Shown here piece after piece: positions 36,707-49,775 of a DNA stretch of 64,000 nt. Made by a program: the position numbers and the translations under genes. This stretch comes from Grammothele lineata (taxonomy: Eukaryota > Basidiomycota > Agaricomycetes > Polyporales > Polyporaceae): assembly GCA_002150815.3 (NCBI GenBank), contig NDFF03000161.1, positions 62,001 to 126,000 of the forward strand. The letters run 5' to 3'. The stretch's first letter is position 1, and every line of letters begins with the position of its first letter. Below the pieces are notes generated by a model that did not search any database, had not been told where the DNA came from, and worked only from the letters and a program-made list of their open reading frames with translations.

Positions 36707-37208
36707 GTTTGCAGAGTACAGGTTCTCGCAGAGAAGGTAGTATGTGTCAAAGAGCGCGAGGAGCGTTGAAGGAGAGGAGAATAACCAAAAGGATAGCGAG
36801 GACGGAGGACCTTCGTCCCGCTTAGACCCTGTGAGCGCGGTGAAAATGTAAATAAGCGCTCTCTGGCGGCCCGACGTGGGCCGCCGTAGTGCGAGCTAAT
36901 CGGGATTATGTAAGAAAGCTGGCCTCGCAGATGCTGGCGCAAGGCTAAGTAAGGCACCCAATACCATCTCTCAGCCACCTCCCAGGTAATTCCCCGAGTG
37001 CTACCACGATCTGCAACAATACAAAGTATAACTTTCTATAAGTTGAGTACTGATTGCACAGAATTGAACCACAATTTCGATGCACCGGGCATCATATCAT
37101 TGAACTTAACCGAACAGCGTCGTCACAGAACTTGAACATGTTACACCACGCGCAACGGAAATATGGACAGGATGACTCTACACGTCAAGCTATACCCTCT
37201 GCCTCCTC
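36707..37208. other. Helicase promoter and 3' flank of the small secreted protein gene
   Basis: 502 bp. No TATA box stands out and no gene is seen. Confidence 0.5.
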
Positions 37209-37863
37209 CTACTTGCAGTTGTTAACGACGCCGTTACCAGCAAGCCCAGCGTTCGTAAGCTGCTGGCTGGCCGCGCTAAGTATAGCGGCTGTGTCGTTGT
37301 TAGAGCTGCCATCGGTGGTCAGCCACGCGAATTTATGACTCTGGCAGCTTGGGCTAAGGGACGCACGAAGAGAGGTCTTGCAGGGCAGTGAAGACAGATG
37401 TCAGGTTGCCGCCTACAGCGTCACGAAGGTCGGGCGACGCGGGTTCATTGTTGATGAGAGCGAGAAGGATCTGCTTGATAGCCTGCCCAGCACCCGCAGC
37501 ACCGTCCTGCATGGCCTTGATGTCGCTGTCGGTGCTGTTGCTCCTAAATAATTCGTCAGCAAGTTAGTATACGATGCAAGCCACAAGAAAGTGGGTGCGT
37601 ACGTAGCCATAAGGTCCGTAGCGTTACCCAGAGCGTTTATAGTTCCAGCAAGCTGGGCCACGTGGAAAACGATCTCGCCACGGTCAATGTTGCACTCGAG
37701 GTTACCCAGCTGACGACGGTGAACCGCCGGAGCTATTGGACAATTAGCTTTGCTCAAGGGTCAGAGGAATGAAGCCTGTGGTCTCACCGGCGTTAGAGAA
37801 TACAACACCAGCCACCAGCGCCGCAAAAGTGACCAGACTAGCGGAAGAAAAGACGCGAACCAT
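37209..37863 (-). CDS. Small secreted protein 2, 159 aa (paralogue of the 12.7-kb gene)
   Basis: Four exons: 37863-37788, 37732-37603, 37543-37367 and 37305-37209, total 480 nt. The signal peptide is MVRVFSSASLVTFAALVAGV. Mature protein starts near HRRQLGNLECNIDR, is helical and Ala/Leu/Asn-rich, and ends GNGVVNNCK. Exon 3 is 177 nt, the same as in the gene at 12652-13308. The last intron has the same phase (2), a GTGCGT donor and an in-frame stop inside it. The RQLGN-CN-DR opening and GxGVVxNCK ending define the family. Function is not known; binding to hydrophobic surfaces is suggested only by general resemblance to HsbA-like proteins. TATAAA lies 127 bp upstream. Confidence 0.85.
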
Positions 37864-38530
37864 TATGAAGTAGGTAACAGAAAATGAAGGGGGGATGTTC
37901 GCGTCAGTTGAAAGGATACGACACCTGGTCGTTGCTGTGAAGAAGTTTGAGTGATGGGGGATGCTGACTCAAAACCACTTGTCCGCTTCTTTATACCCAT
38001 GACGAATGAGTGGTGGATATCAGCGCGCAAAGTAAACAGTCGAGTATACTAGCATTTGATCTGCCAAAATGAACCACAGCTATGAACTCGTTTGTGCTGC
38101 GAAGTGGTAGAGTTGTTTGGCTGTGGGAGGTAGACATGTGCATCGCGCAGGAGCATTTGACGGCAGCGGCGGGGTTCCCGGCGGATTCACACCGGATAGC
38201 ATGCGCAGAACCGCGCACGCATGACATACGCGCGAGATCGCGCAGTGTACACCGGCGTGGGGTGTATTCAGTCGCAGGAGACGACGCCTAACACGCGAGA
38301 AAACGGCGAGCATGCAGTGCGAGGGCACCGCTTCAATCGGCATGCGTGGCAACCCATAACGACAACATCCTCGCTGCGCAATCCTGGCAAGTATTTGAAT
38401 ACACGAAGCGCCCTAGACGGAAGGTTGAGTGTGAAGAACGCACCGTAGTGTATGTACGCTTAGTGGAGACAGTGATTCCATACAAACGGTAGATCGATTC
38501 CGAGTATGTGAGAATGTCAACGTGTTACAA
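37864..38530. other. Promoter of small secreted protein 2 and 3' flank of the VWA8 gene
   Basis: 667 bp, no gene recognised apart from the TATA box given separately. Confidence 0.5.
37990..37995 (-). promoter_or_regulatory. TATA box of small secreted protein 2
   Basis: TATAAA on the minus strand, 127 bp upstream of the ATG at 37863. Confidence 0.5.
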
Positions 38531-41500
38531 CTATCGATCCACCATTGTGGACAGGATACTCCGCAGCACCGCCGGGATGTCCGCTGTGTTAGCCACCCTG
38601 TAGCCACGACCAGGCAGGTTCTTCGGAATCCTGTGCTGACGGTCAGCGCCGCATGCCGCCGTGAGAAAGAATATACTCACCATGACGCTTCTGCGCCCTC
38701 CCCGATACAGACCAGAGCTGTGTGCACCTTCGGGTTGCGGTTCATGGCTCGTTGAAGGTCTTCGGCGGTTATGTTGTACCGCGCGAAGTTAGCATCTGTC
38801 AGAGCAATCACAAACCAATCGTCTGGCAGGTCGCTGGTGAGTACAAGTTAGACAGGGGGATTAACTGACTAACCTGCATCGAATTTGGCCACTTCAGAGA
38901 CAGCTTTGTCGATAGCTTCCACTATAGGAAGATCATGATCAGTATTCTGAACGGAAACGCACACTAGCCACATAAGTGCCTCACCAGTGTAATCTCCTGC
39001 GAACGTGTACTGGGTGATCATCTCCATCTTGTCGACGACTTTCCACCTATCGTTGATCTCCAATGTCTTGCCAACTTCGACAAGTGGCATCTCTGCAGAA
39101 TCACCGGACTGGCGGCTTGTGTTATGCATGGAAGGTATTCGTAGTAGCTGAATGGTGGCTTACGTGGCCATATATCTAAAGTAGAGGGTAAGCTCAAGCT
39201 AGCGACAATATGTGCTAATAACAGACTTACATCCCAAACGTACTTCTCCTTACGTGTCAGTCGATCGAAGGTCTCCATCAACATCACAGCTAAATCGACT
39301 TAGTAAAAATCCGGAGCTTGAAGTGGTTTGACTTACCCGTCTCCATACTTCTCCGTAGGCGACCATCGGCCTGGAAGCGATACCTACATGATGTGAGCAT
39401 CTCGAACGGAAGAAAGACGAGATTGACTTAGTCTTACATCGACGCGCTGACATCAAAGAGGAACCGTATCCGCTTGGGTCTATAGAAAATATGTGAACAT
39501 GCACCTTGTTCGAAGAAAAAGCAAGTGACGACTTACTTCATTTGCGGTCTCCCCATCTCGGGCTTCGCCATCCCACGGCGCTTGTAAACAGTAGCCTCGC
39601 CCGTCAGGCCTTCCGTCAAGCGGCTGTCGTCCAGTTCGCCGTCGGTCTGACGCTTAACCCATACGCGCTCTTCTTCACGCGCAGCGAGGTCTAAATCCTT
39701 TGTGAGACACAGTCGATGATTTCGCGAATGTTGCACATACTTTCCAGGAGATCGTGCAGCTGCGCGATATGGCCCTCGACTGCGGTCAACAACGAGCCAT
39801 AGCCTTTCGCTTCGCCTGCGCTCATGTTGAGCTCCTCAAGCCGCCGCGCAAGTTCCTGGCGAGCCATCTCGCGAGCGCGCTCCTTGACGTGGTCAGGAAC
39901 GTCGTTCTTCAGAGCGTCTGGAATTTGATGGATGTCATGACCCTTGAAAAGGCGCATATAACCGCCCCTGCCGCCAAGGCCTGCGGTGTCGCGTCCGCCG
40001 GTCTATCGGAGTTTGGCCACATGAGTATCACGTCGAAATAGGTTGCTTGCACGACCTACGCCGCCAGCCCAAGTGTTACCACCCGTGTGGGCCTCGTTGT
40101 TCGGGTCCTCCTTCCCGTATTTCGGGGCGGAGAGGCTGGTGTCGCCCTTCGGATCAAACTTCAGGTCAAGGACTTGCTTCTTTGCTGCCTCCCTAGCGGC
40201 GTTAATGCCAAGGTTCTTGACGACGAGACTGGTATGACACAAAAGCTTAACCGAGGCTCTCGCAACGCAAGTCGGAGAACATACCCGTGATGGTCCAGAA
40301 TGTCTTGCAGTTTGGAAACAGTTTCCGGCTTATACACGTCGAAGTCGAAGACATTCCGCAGCGCGACCTCAAGAGTGTCATTCGGATACGCCTGCATGTG
40401 CTTGACGAGATTGATAAGCTCTACGTCGAGAGTCAGTAACAAGCGCAAGCGGGCTAAACAACAAGCACACCTCGCAGCGAGTATGGATATGTGAGAGTTC
40501 CGCTGTCATAGAAGCGCCGCAAGTCATGGAACGCCGCCACAAGCCGCAGGATCATGTCCTCGCTCAGCTGAGGCGCGAGCTGGGAGATGAGCTTCCGCTC
40601 GCTCGCCATGTCCGGATTCGTCACGGCATGGCAGCAGAAGTTGTCGCCGAGCACTTGCAGGAAATGGTTCCCGAGGAAAGCTTGACGGAGGGAGGTTAAT
40701 TTCCGAGGTCAATTTCTACGGATATAACACTCACGATAGCCTGGCCGGTTGGCGAGCAAGATGAGGCGGAAATTGGGATGTACCACAATATCGCCTTCGC
40801 GCTCCTTCATCTGTCGCACTCGCCGGCCGTCAGCAAGGGAAAGCTGCCCGTGGCCGGCGAGACTGCGGAAGATTGCGACGACATGTTCGGCGGCCTTGTC
40901 GGCTTCGTCTATTACGATGACTCTACCCATGCTGATTGCACGGAGTAACGGAGAGTCGGTGTACTTGATTACGCCATTCTCGAGGTTCGTCTGGAACATT
41001 AGCTGATTCACTGTGGTATCTCTATGCAGCTGGATGTATTCTCTAGGGCGGCCGAGAAGCTGCAATCATAATGGTCAATGGATGGGCCTGGTATGTTGTG
41101 ACTCTATTTCGAACCTGGCACAAACTAGATAAAAATCAGGATACACCGTTCCATTTGGACGAAAGACGCACATACCGATCAATAACTTTGTTCTTGCCAA
41201 CGCCCTATTGCATCTCGTTAAGACATTCGCTCCGGCACCGTCAAGCACAGAGACACACCTGATTACCCAACAAAACGAGGTGCTCTCCTAGAATTTCGAG
41301 ATCTATCGCCAGATCGCGCATCAAGCCCGTCTGCAGGCTGTTGTCGTAAAAGTGGTCCATATACGGAATATGCGAAACGCCCTCCGGGTCCTGGATGCGA
41401 TCAAAGAACGGGATGAACGTCGCGCTCACGCCCGCGCCCTGCGGCCCGCTCGGCGGTGGGAACCATACGCCGCCATCGCGCACCTCGGGCGGCGGGTTGT

Positions 41501-44374
41501 ACTGTAACATAAGACGCGGGTGATCAGCGCAACGTTCAGTAGACACACATTGCAGTTGGCGCGCAGGCCGTCTCGCAATCACACGTCGGCCAGAATGACC
41601 GACCGCCGACTGCGCGCGATCGACAGTGCTGTACAACGCGCAGCGGCGCGCAGACACGAAGGACCATCAAACACTCACCGCCTGCGAGCGCTTCTTAATG
41701 CCAGTCTCCTCCAGGATGTTGCCCAAGTTCATCGCCTCCGTCGCGGGCAGGAACTCCGCCAGGACCGCGCGCGAGAGCAGCGCGTGGAGGTCGTGCGCGG
41801 CCGCAGGGAACTGCGCCGCGCGGCGCGCGATGCGCAGGAGCGCGCGCGTGCCGAGCTTGCGGTTCTTCTGCACCGCGTCCGCGGTCATGCCCGTGCGGTA
41901 CCTGTCGGCGAAGCGCAGGAGCGCGTCGACGACGGGCGCGGCGCAGCCCGTCTGCAGGAGGAGGTGCGCCTCTTCTGCGTGGGGCATGGGCTGCGCGGGC
42001 AGCGTGAAGAACATGTTCGCGTGCTCGTCGCCGAGCCAGTCTTTGAGCGGGAGCGACTTGGACGCGGTGCTGATGATGCGGAACGATGGGTGCGCTACGG
42101 AGAGATCCTCGGACGATTCCTGCGTGAGGCGTCAGGGGACCATCTTTCGACACCGTCGAGTAAGTACTCACCTCGCTATCGAGCATACGCCTAACGACAC
42201 GTTTCGTGTCCCACAACTCCACCTCCCGGTCTTGCGTGAGGCGCGCGAGGGACCCTGCGGTAGAGCCGATCACATCCAAGCCAGAAAGATGAACAAGCCG
42301 CCCCTTCCACGCGCCCTCGACCAGCGTGCTCGGCTCCCAAGTTGTCGCGCCCCCATCCTCGATCTTGCGCCGCATAATCAGCTCGCGTCCGCCCAACTCC
42401 TTGTACATGTGCACGTCCTCGAGCTCATAGCCAAGCACTGCCACAAAGGTCCGTACGAGGGTGGTCGTCGAGCACGATGCGGTTGACGGAAGAGCGGGGG
42501 GCGCATACGAGATGTCCCATCCGAGGGCGTGCGCCTGGAGCATGGCGGTGAGGAGGCCCATGAACCGCGCGCTCGGCACGAACCCGAGGAACTCCGGGCT
42601 CGCAAATGGATAGGCGAGGTACTCTTCGGGGCCCGCGGGGACGTTGAGACTCACTTGGGTGCCGGATGTGCCTTCGAAGGTGATGTGAGCGGTCCGCTCG
42701 TCCACACGCTCAATGCACGTGAGGCGGTAGCCTAACAAGCCGGCGTCGTCGTCGACTCCGGTGAGGTTCGGGCTTCCGAGCTCTCCCAATTCAGCCTCTT
42801 CGAATTGGCGTGAAAGCATCGCCCACGCAAGGAATGGGCTATGTATGAGGGTGGGATGTATGCATAGGACGAGCCTCGCGAGTTGCTCGGAAGTGAGGGT
42901 GGGTGGTGGTGGGAACATGGATAGAAGAGCTGCTGCCTTCGCCAGAGCCGTCTGAGGGAAGGCAGGAAGCGAGGAGCGAGCCACAGCATCCAGCGCATGC
43001 TTCGATTCACTTGCGATCTGAGTGGACGTGATAATGTCGCGCAGTTTCTGGTAGAGGGGTGACTGAAAGACAGACTCGTGCGTGGAAGGACTATGTTGCT
43101 GGAGTGCGAGCATGGCGCCCATGGGATCCACAAATCGCGCTTGAAAACGACTGCGGAATGGCGGATCCAGAGGATAACCAGGATATGGTGGTACGGGAGC
43201 AGCGATCGCTATGACACGGAAATTCTTGTGGGCAGGAATGAACTCGGCAGATTCGGATTTCGTGGTATCTAGAAGCTCATAACGATGGGGGTGAACAATA
43301 TGCGTGCCATCGTCAAGGTTCCTAAGGAGATGATTGAGCATTGAGAAATGTGAAAGAACTGAGCGTTCCTTACATCTCTCTGTTCTCAAGTAAATTATTG
43401 AGTACCTGGCAAGACACTTCTAGATCAGGCGTTATTTCTGGCAGATACGTTGGGAAGACGTACAGGCATGATACCCCGCTCTGCTTTCTCAATCCCCTCG
43501 AGTATGAGGACGCGTCCGTATTTTACAGCACGAACGGCGGCGCTGTCGACATAAGTGAGGTTACCCCCTGCTCTTATTTCCCGCCCCTGCTTCAGCTCTG
43601 TCTCGCCGATATCGCGATGCAACGCTACAAATTCGTACTCCGCGTTGATCATCCTACAACATATAGTGAGTTTATTGTTTTTACAGAAGGCGTACACATC
43701 ACAAAGCAGAGAAATATGGACCAGAACCCAATGGGTCACGCTGTTCGGTCATAATATGGAGGGCGTTCGCAATCGAGCCCCAAGATTTCGCATTGGAGTT
43801 GTTGAGACAGAGACCGTCAACGTCGTAGAGACGTATGGGAGAAAGCAATAGACGAAAGATGGATTCAACAGCAAGATATGTTGGGCAATACGGTGGTCGC
43901 ATGTGACCAGAGCTACAAGGCGGATACTCACCTGCAAAATGTGAGAGCTAGACGGCGAGCATACGGGCCAGGTTGAGACAGTAGGAAGACATCCTGGCCG
44001 AGGAGATGCTTCTGCAGCATAAAGTGTAGATTGTCCAGGTTGAATGTGTTTGAGGTATCGAGCAGAGCATCCTCGGTGTGGGGAAGACGGGTAGGGGATG
44101 GAGCAGCTAGTATCTCGTGGGTGATGTCGCCGAGCTTGAGAATACCGATAGATTCTGGAGGAGGTGCAAGACCGCTCAGGACATGCTTCAGCCTACGGTT
44201 GGCCATGCCTGTCGCGCCCGAGCTGTGTACTGTTAGGAACAGACGATGCAGAGGTCTTTGCACGCATACCGTGGGCCGAAGAGACAACCAAAACCGCGTC
44301 CTGTGGCACCCGTACGCCGCAAGAGGTGTTGAAAGCACGCGGCCGTAGTGGTGAAGATGGAGGTGAGAAGACAA
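38531..44374 (-). CDS. VWA8-type protein: AAA+ ATPase modules plus C-terminal VWA domain
   Basis: Homologue of von Willebrand factor A domain-containing protein 8, a mitochondrial AAA+ protein in animals. Many exons. The first AAA-like module carries the family's non-canonical loop (FLLSQPGPYARR), then HRDIGETELKQGREIRAGG, LILEGIEKAERGIMPV and PGYPLDPPFRSRFQARFVD. The second has a proper Walker A (LLGNQ-GVGKNK across an intron), QLHRDTTVNQLMFQTNLENG, Walker B VIVIDEADKAAEHVV and LLANRPGY. Later parts: YPYSLRELINLVKHMQAYP and, at the C-terminus, a VWA domain with the MIDAS motif DVSAS (IRFLFDVSASM), LTDANFARYN and the end STMVDR at 38531. The start is uncertain: 44374 gives a 56-residue leader with many Arg/His and no Asp/Glu, like a mitochondrial presequence; 44206 (MANRRLKHVLSG) is the alternative. 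Confidence 0.9.
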
Positions 44375-44672
44375 GGTGGTATGTCAGCGGGTAGGGGTCG
44401 GGCATGAATAACATGTTCAGAGCTCTTCCCCGCCCCCGCACTCCGGCTGGGTGAGTGGCCGGTCCGGACGAGTTGCGTACATGACGCTGGAGAAGGCGGT
44501 CCGGTCGCGACAAGCGCTGCAGCCTCGGACCTTCGGTCAGGTGGCGGCGTGGAGGAGACTCAACTGCTCCTCGCCCCACCGTCTTGGACGAACGCACCTC
44601 TACACCCTCTCTCATCCATACGCTAGGCGGTATTAGTCTACCGCAACGTCGACACGTCACCCTCTCCATGCG
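44375..44672. promoter_or_regulatory. Shared upstream region of the VWA8 and CLN3 genes
   Basis: 298 bp between divergent start codons (466 bp if VWA8 starts at 44206). No clear TATA box. Confidence 0.5.
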
Positions 44673-46813
44673 ATGAATCGTAGCGATGATACGGCAAGGG
44701 TCTCCCGAGAGGACGACGAGGAAGGCATGAATCTCCTGCGCGAGGAGTCTGGCACGGACGATACCTACAAGACTGGTACGTACTATGCGTTGCTCACGGC
44801 GAGCAAACGAGTAATGTCATGCTTGTATGTTCTCGGACTGCCAGGTCCTGAACTGCTCGATTGTGTGACGGCCCCTTATCCTGTGTTGTTGACATTCACT
44901 TGCAGAGTATAAGAAGCTGCTGTTCAAGCTTGGATTATCATTCTTCCTGTTTGGCCTCATCAACAATGGTACGCTCCCAACGCCCCATTGCATATCATTC
45001 CTGTGTTTTGATTGACGTACATTACACTGTTAGTCCTCTATGTGATCATTCTCTCGGCCGCACTCGACCTCGTACCCCCATCCACCCCTAAGGGTATCAT
45101 CGCCTTCTGCAACATTTTCCCCGCCTTGGTGGCTAAGCTTGGCTGGCCATACCTTCTCAAGGGGAGGATACGGTATGCCCGCCGCCTCATAGGATGTACT
45201 GCTATCAGCGTAGGAGGCATGATGGTACGTGCGCCTCTCCGCGTCCGTTCCACGACCGATATGAGCCCGTGCAGGTTGTGTCGCTGTTCGATGGCCTCTA
45301 CATGAGGCTTCTAGGCATCTGCTTCGCCTCGTTCTCATCCGGTGCGTCTTCTCTGAGAGACCATGAAAAGGCTAGTGCCAACCATTCATACAGGCCTCGG
45401 CGAGTTGACGTTCTTGCAACTTTCGACACGATACCACCCTCCTTCCGTTGCAGGTCATAGCGTAGGGTTCGTCCTGTTTGGTCCGTCTCTGCGTTTTACC
45501 CCTGTCCCATGATAATTTTCAGTTACTTCGCGTCTGGAACGGGTGGTGCTGGCCTTGTGGGAGCATTCCTTTGGTGGGAGCTGCGGGGTTTGGGTGTCCG
45601 GCTGGGTGTTGGTCTCTCTTCGGTACGTTCTCCGCTGGCCATTCTCCGCGCATATATCGACATTCTCCATGCTTGCCTATCAGATTCTCCCATTCGTTAT
45701 CCCCATAACGTACTACTTCATCCTCCCTCGACCCGATGTATTCACCCCTGGGGCCTCTGACGAAGATGAAGCTGGAGGAGAACCGTTATCTGTATCATAC
45801 ACACGCTTGCCGAACGAAGAAGATACAGAGGCCGCCCCTATCACCGAATCAGAAGCTACCGTGACGATGCCTATTGCATTATCGTTAGAGGACAAGTGGT
45901 GGCTAGCAAAGCCTATGCTCACGAGATATATGCTGCCATTATGTGAGTTTTTTTGTCTCTTCACCATAATACTTCGATGCTTAAATTATCTCCCCGTAGT
46001 CTGCGTGTACTTGGTATGTTACAAAATTCTCGAGCACGTTCATTCGCTGAGCACAATTCTCGCTAGTTTGAATACACTATCAACCAGGTACGTGTACCCT
46101 CGTGACTTGTAACAAGCAACCCCCCATCCTAACGTCTGCCACAGGGAATTGCACCTACTCTTGTCTACCCAGTGCCTTCTTCGGATGTCCACTGGCTAAT
46201 GAGCCACATCATCCACTCAATCCGCGACTACTATCCCCTTTGGCAGGCAAGTCGCCGCTTGTCCGCGTCTTTCAAATCAGCTAATGCGCATACATCCAGC
46301 TCGTCTACCAAACGACCGTCTTCCTGTCTCGTTCCTCAATTACACTCGGTCTCCCGCCACTACCTGGAAGGTTGCTCTCACTCCCTGCAGTCGTCCAAGG
46401 CTTCATCCTCGCAACGCTCGCGTTCGAGTCCGCAGTCGGCATATTCGGCGACGAGCACGAGGGACTCAGCTTCGCCTTCGTCTTCCTGCTCATCAGCATA
46501 GAGGGTGTCTGCGGCGGCCTCGCATAGTGAGTCTCCCTTCCTTCCTTCCTTTTCGAACTGAGAGAGTGATCCTCACGCTCACGCGCGCCAATCCCGCAGT
46601 GTGAACGTCTTCTATCGCGTGAACCAGGAGAAGCACAACGCCCCAGGGGTCGACCCCGAGCGCGCGAAGCAAGAGCGTGAGTTCAAGATCGGCTCCATCG
46701 GCCTCGCGGACTCGGCGGGCATCCTCGCCGCGTCGCTCCTCGCTGTCCCGACGGAGGTCGGGCTGTGCCACGCCCAGGTTGCGCGGGGGAAGGTCTTCTG
46801 TCAGAGTCTGTGA
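44673..46813 (+). CDS. btn1: CLN3/Btn1 (battenin) homologue, vacuolar membrane protein
   Basis: Multi-pass lysosomal/vacuolar membrane protein of the battenin family, linked to vacuolar pH and basic amino-acid balance in yeast. The start at 44673 gives an acidic cytosolic tail (MNRSDDTARVSREDDEEGMN) containing a dileucine-like element (EGMNLLREES). The family signature crosses two introns: FFLFGLINN-VLYVIILSAA. Further conserved pieces are GWPYLLKGRIRYARRL, GLGELTFLQLSTRY, YFASGTGGAGLVGAFLWWEL, a variable acidic loop (DEDEAGGEPLSVSYTRLPNE), VYLFEYTINQGIAPTLVYPV, YPLWQLVYQTTVFLSRSSI, FVFLLISIEGVCGGLAYVNV, and the C-terminal KIGSIGLADSAGILAASLLA. The stop is at 46813. Exons are numerous and short; I checked the first junctions in detail. 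Confidence 0.94.
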
Positions 46814-47098
46814 GGCGAGTTAGATGTTGTAGAATATTTATTCTGGGTTGAGATAGTGCGCGTCAAGCAAAGACGGAGAGTAAATTTGCCTAGTCAGTAT
46901 ACTACTACTCTATCTACACTATGTAGATGCGTACACGATTGCATGTTAATCACGTTTCACGATGCGCTACCTACCGCAGAAGTTTGGCTCCATATGGCTG
47001 TAAAGATTCTAATTGGTCCAAGGAGTAACCCTCCGCGTGCGGACTTAGTCGCTGGTCTGGGTGCAGCACACACTACATCTTCATTGCCGGGCTCGCAT

Positions 47099-48454
47099 CT
47101 ACAAACTCGTCTGCGCGCTCTCAAACGCGCGCACTTCTCCCTCGAGCCACGTCCAGAGCTCGGCCCCCACTACCTCGTCGTACACCTCCGCGCGACACTT
47201 GCCTAAGCGTGCGTACGGAATGAGGAACTGCACCCGTCATGAGGGATAACGAGAGTAAGAAGCGGGCACGAGACATGCCAATCGGCTCGGAAGGGCGTGC
47301 ACGCACCTCGCCGTTGTAGTTCAGCGCCTCGGGCATCGTCGCGGCGAAGAGCTGTGTGAGCGCGCCGTAAGGCGCCGGCCAGTTGATCGTCGCGTTCTGC
47401 GCGTAAGTTCAGCATACGGCGTAGGCTACAAGTGAAGAGGGGGGCATACAAGAATCGCCCGCCCAATATCAGACGCGTTCCGCTGTAAGTTGGTTTGGAT
47501 ACTGCCTGTGTGTCGCCACTTCATCAGGGTCGGACAGCGCAAAATGTGGAAGCGAATCCTTGCCTGGGTTAACGGAAATCGAGACGATACCCCTATCCGC
47601 GTATCGCTTCGCGATCTGGTGTGCAACGACCGCGTTCCCGAGCTTGCTCTGGAAATATAAGTCCTCCGTCGTCTTCTTCCGCCGCGCCGCGCCGTCCTTC
47701 ATCGTGTCGTACTGCAGCTTCCCGAGGTACGCCCCGCCAGAGGACGTCGTGACGACGCGCGCATGCTTGTCTGGGGATGTTTGCGCGCCGGCAATGAGAG
47801 CGGGCATGAGGAGCTCGCCGAGGTAGAAGTGCCCGAGGACGTTCGTGCCCCATTGGAGGTCGTAGCCGTCTGCGGTCAGCGCGTCGAGCGGAGGCCACAT
47901 CACACCCCTATAGGATATGTCAGTTCAGAATGCCGGTGCCTCAGGTACGTGAGGAAGAGGTAGAGCAGACGCACGCGTTGTTGAAGAGCATGTGCAGCTC
48001 GTGCCCCTTGCTCATGAACTCCGCCGAGGCCTTCTTGACGGATGCGAGGCTGGAGAGATCTAGCTCGAGGAAGATGGCTTCGTTTCCGGTCTCCGCTTTC
48101 AGAGAGGCGATAGCCTCTTCGCCCTTCCGCTTGCTCCGTGCTGCCAGATACACTTTCGCATTACGACGGAGGAGAACCTGGGGAGTAGTGCTCGACTCGT
48201 GGAATTCGGGGCATACGCTGTAGACCGCACCTTTACAGTCTCGTAGCCAATTCCTGAGTTCCCTCCTGCGATAAAGAGTCAATTTGTATTGAGATATAAA
48301 AAAAACTAGGTGTCCAATGAAACTACGTACCCGTGACGAGAGCTACACGACCGGAGAGGTCAGGAATCTCTTCGACGCTAAACTTGGGCTTGGATGGGAA
48401 GTTCTGAATGAAAAGCTGCCAGCCATTCCGGAAGTTCGACATTACGCTGCCCAT
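47099..48454 (-). CDS. Short-chain dehydrogenase/reductase (SDR), retinol-dehydrogenase-like
   Basis: NAD(P)H-dependent oxidoreductase of the classical SDR superfamily; substrate unknown. The start at 48454 gives MGSVMSNFRNGWQLFIQNFP, without a clear signal peptide. The cofactor motif TGGNSGIG spans an intron; then AKVYLAARSKRKGEEAI, LDLSSLASVKKASAEF, the NNAG motif split by an intron (LFNNA-GVMWPP), TNVLGHFYLGELLMPAL, TTSSGGAYLG (catalytic Ser region), the active site YFQSK, and the PG motif SISVNPGNIQTNLQR. The C-terminus ends EVRAFESAQTSL at 47099. The arrangement fits light-dependent-protochlorophyllide-reductase/RDH-like fungal SDRs. It converges on CLN3 with 285 bp between stops. Confidence 0.9.
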
Positions 48455-49775
48455 TAATTCTGAAGCTGAGGATCAGATGTGGGCGGATTGAAATATAGCC
48501 GGTGTCTGGAACGCTAGAGTGCTGGAGGATCGAGGAGAGTGCGGCTTCTCGTCGTAGAGATAACACGATACCTTATATCCCTAGCGTCCAACGGCGCCAG
48601 TAATGCCCTTGGAACGCATGCCGGGAGGCCTCGTCAGTGCTTTGAAACTATAAATGGCGGAGGTCGCCTGCGCGTCATGGGATATTATCAATGGCGTCGA
48701 GTATACGCCAACGATGTCCGCGGCGCTGGCAGGAGAACAAGAAACACCCCGAGAACCCCGCCACAACCGCGTTTGAACCCAGGAGGACCGCACCGGTCAT
48801 CGCGCCGGACGTTCCGGATCTCGGCAAGCCACGCGTCAGCATGATGGCGACTAGACGCGACGCCCCGGGCACAAAGCCGTCAAGGTCGCAACTTGAACCT
48901 CCCTAGAGTCCCTAGGACGCTGCGGCTGAGCACTAAAAACCAAGGGGATAGCGAAGGATTCTGGAAAGCACACCATTTCAGCGCTCACGCTGCCGAGATG
49001 TAGATTGCACCGTGTTCCCGGCTAGTGGCACCTTCGAACTTGAAAGCTTGAAGCTCCAAGTCTACTCGTATCGTGATAAAGTTTCTGAACGTCGAGACGA
49101 GGGAAATACGCTATTGGATATCGAGTAGGGTCAAATATGTATGTTTGCATCTTCAATGGTACTAGATGAATTTCTCGTAGATACTTGAGGGGAAGAATTA
49201 AAATGCGTTTAACAGTCGAGTACCGTCTGCAAATCTTTGCAAGGTAGACCATGTATACCCACGTTACGGTACAGATCTCGCTCACCAGCCAGTCTTGTCG
49301 ATGTAACAAGAACGCCGCAGCTGGACGTAATATGCAAGCGCGGGCAGGGACCCATTAACTCCAGATAGGCCTCCTCCCAAGCGAATCCGCCAATAGTTCA
49401 CCGGCCCATACACGGGTTTGAATTAGCAACGTCGTAATTGATACTAGAACCGCGTAGATGACAGTCGCGGGAGGAAGAAGATGGAGTAGGGACGAAGGTT
49501 GGAGAGAATTCCCGACTATGACTTGTACTGCCGGCATACAGTTTGAAATTACCCAGGATCGTGAGCAGCTTCTGAAGCTTCGCCATTATTTAGAATAGGT
49601 CACGCACGTCAGTGGAGGCTAGATATAGAGGTGTAGATGGGCAGAGGAGGCCTAGAACGTGAGAACAGTCCGACCATCTTATAAGTACGTGCCTGAGAGA
49701 TGAAGACGGGAGTAAGCGGACCATTGCCTGCCACTACCAGCCTTCCCTCCTCATCCGTACCTGCACCGGAAAAAG
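48455..49775. other. 1.3-kb region between divergent SDR and YCII genes
   Basis: It holds both promoters. I find no further gene; frames on both strands are short. Confidence 0.5.
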
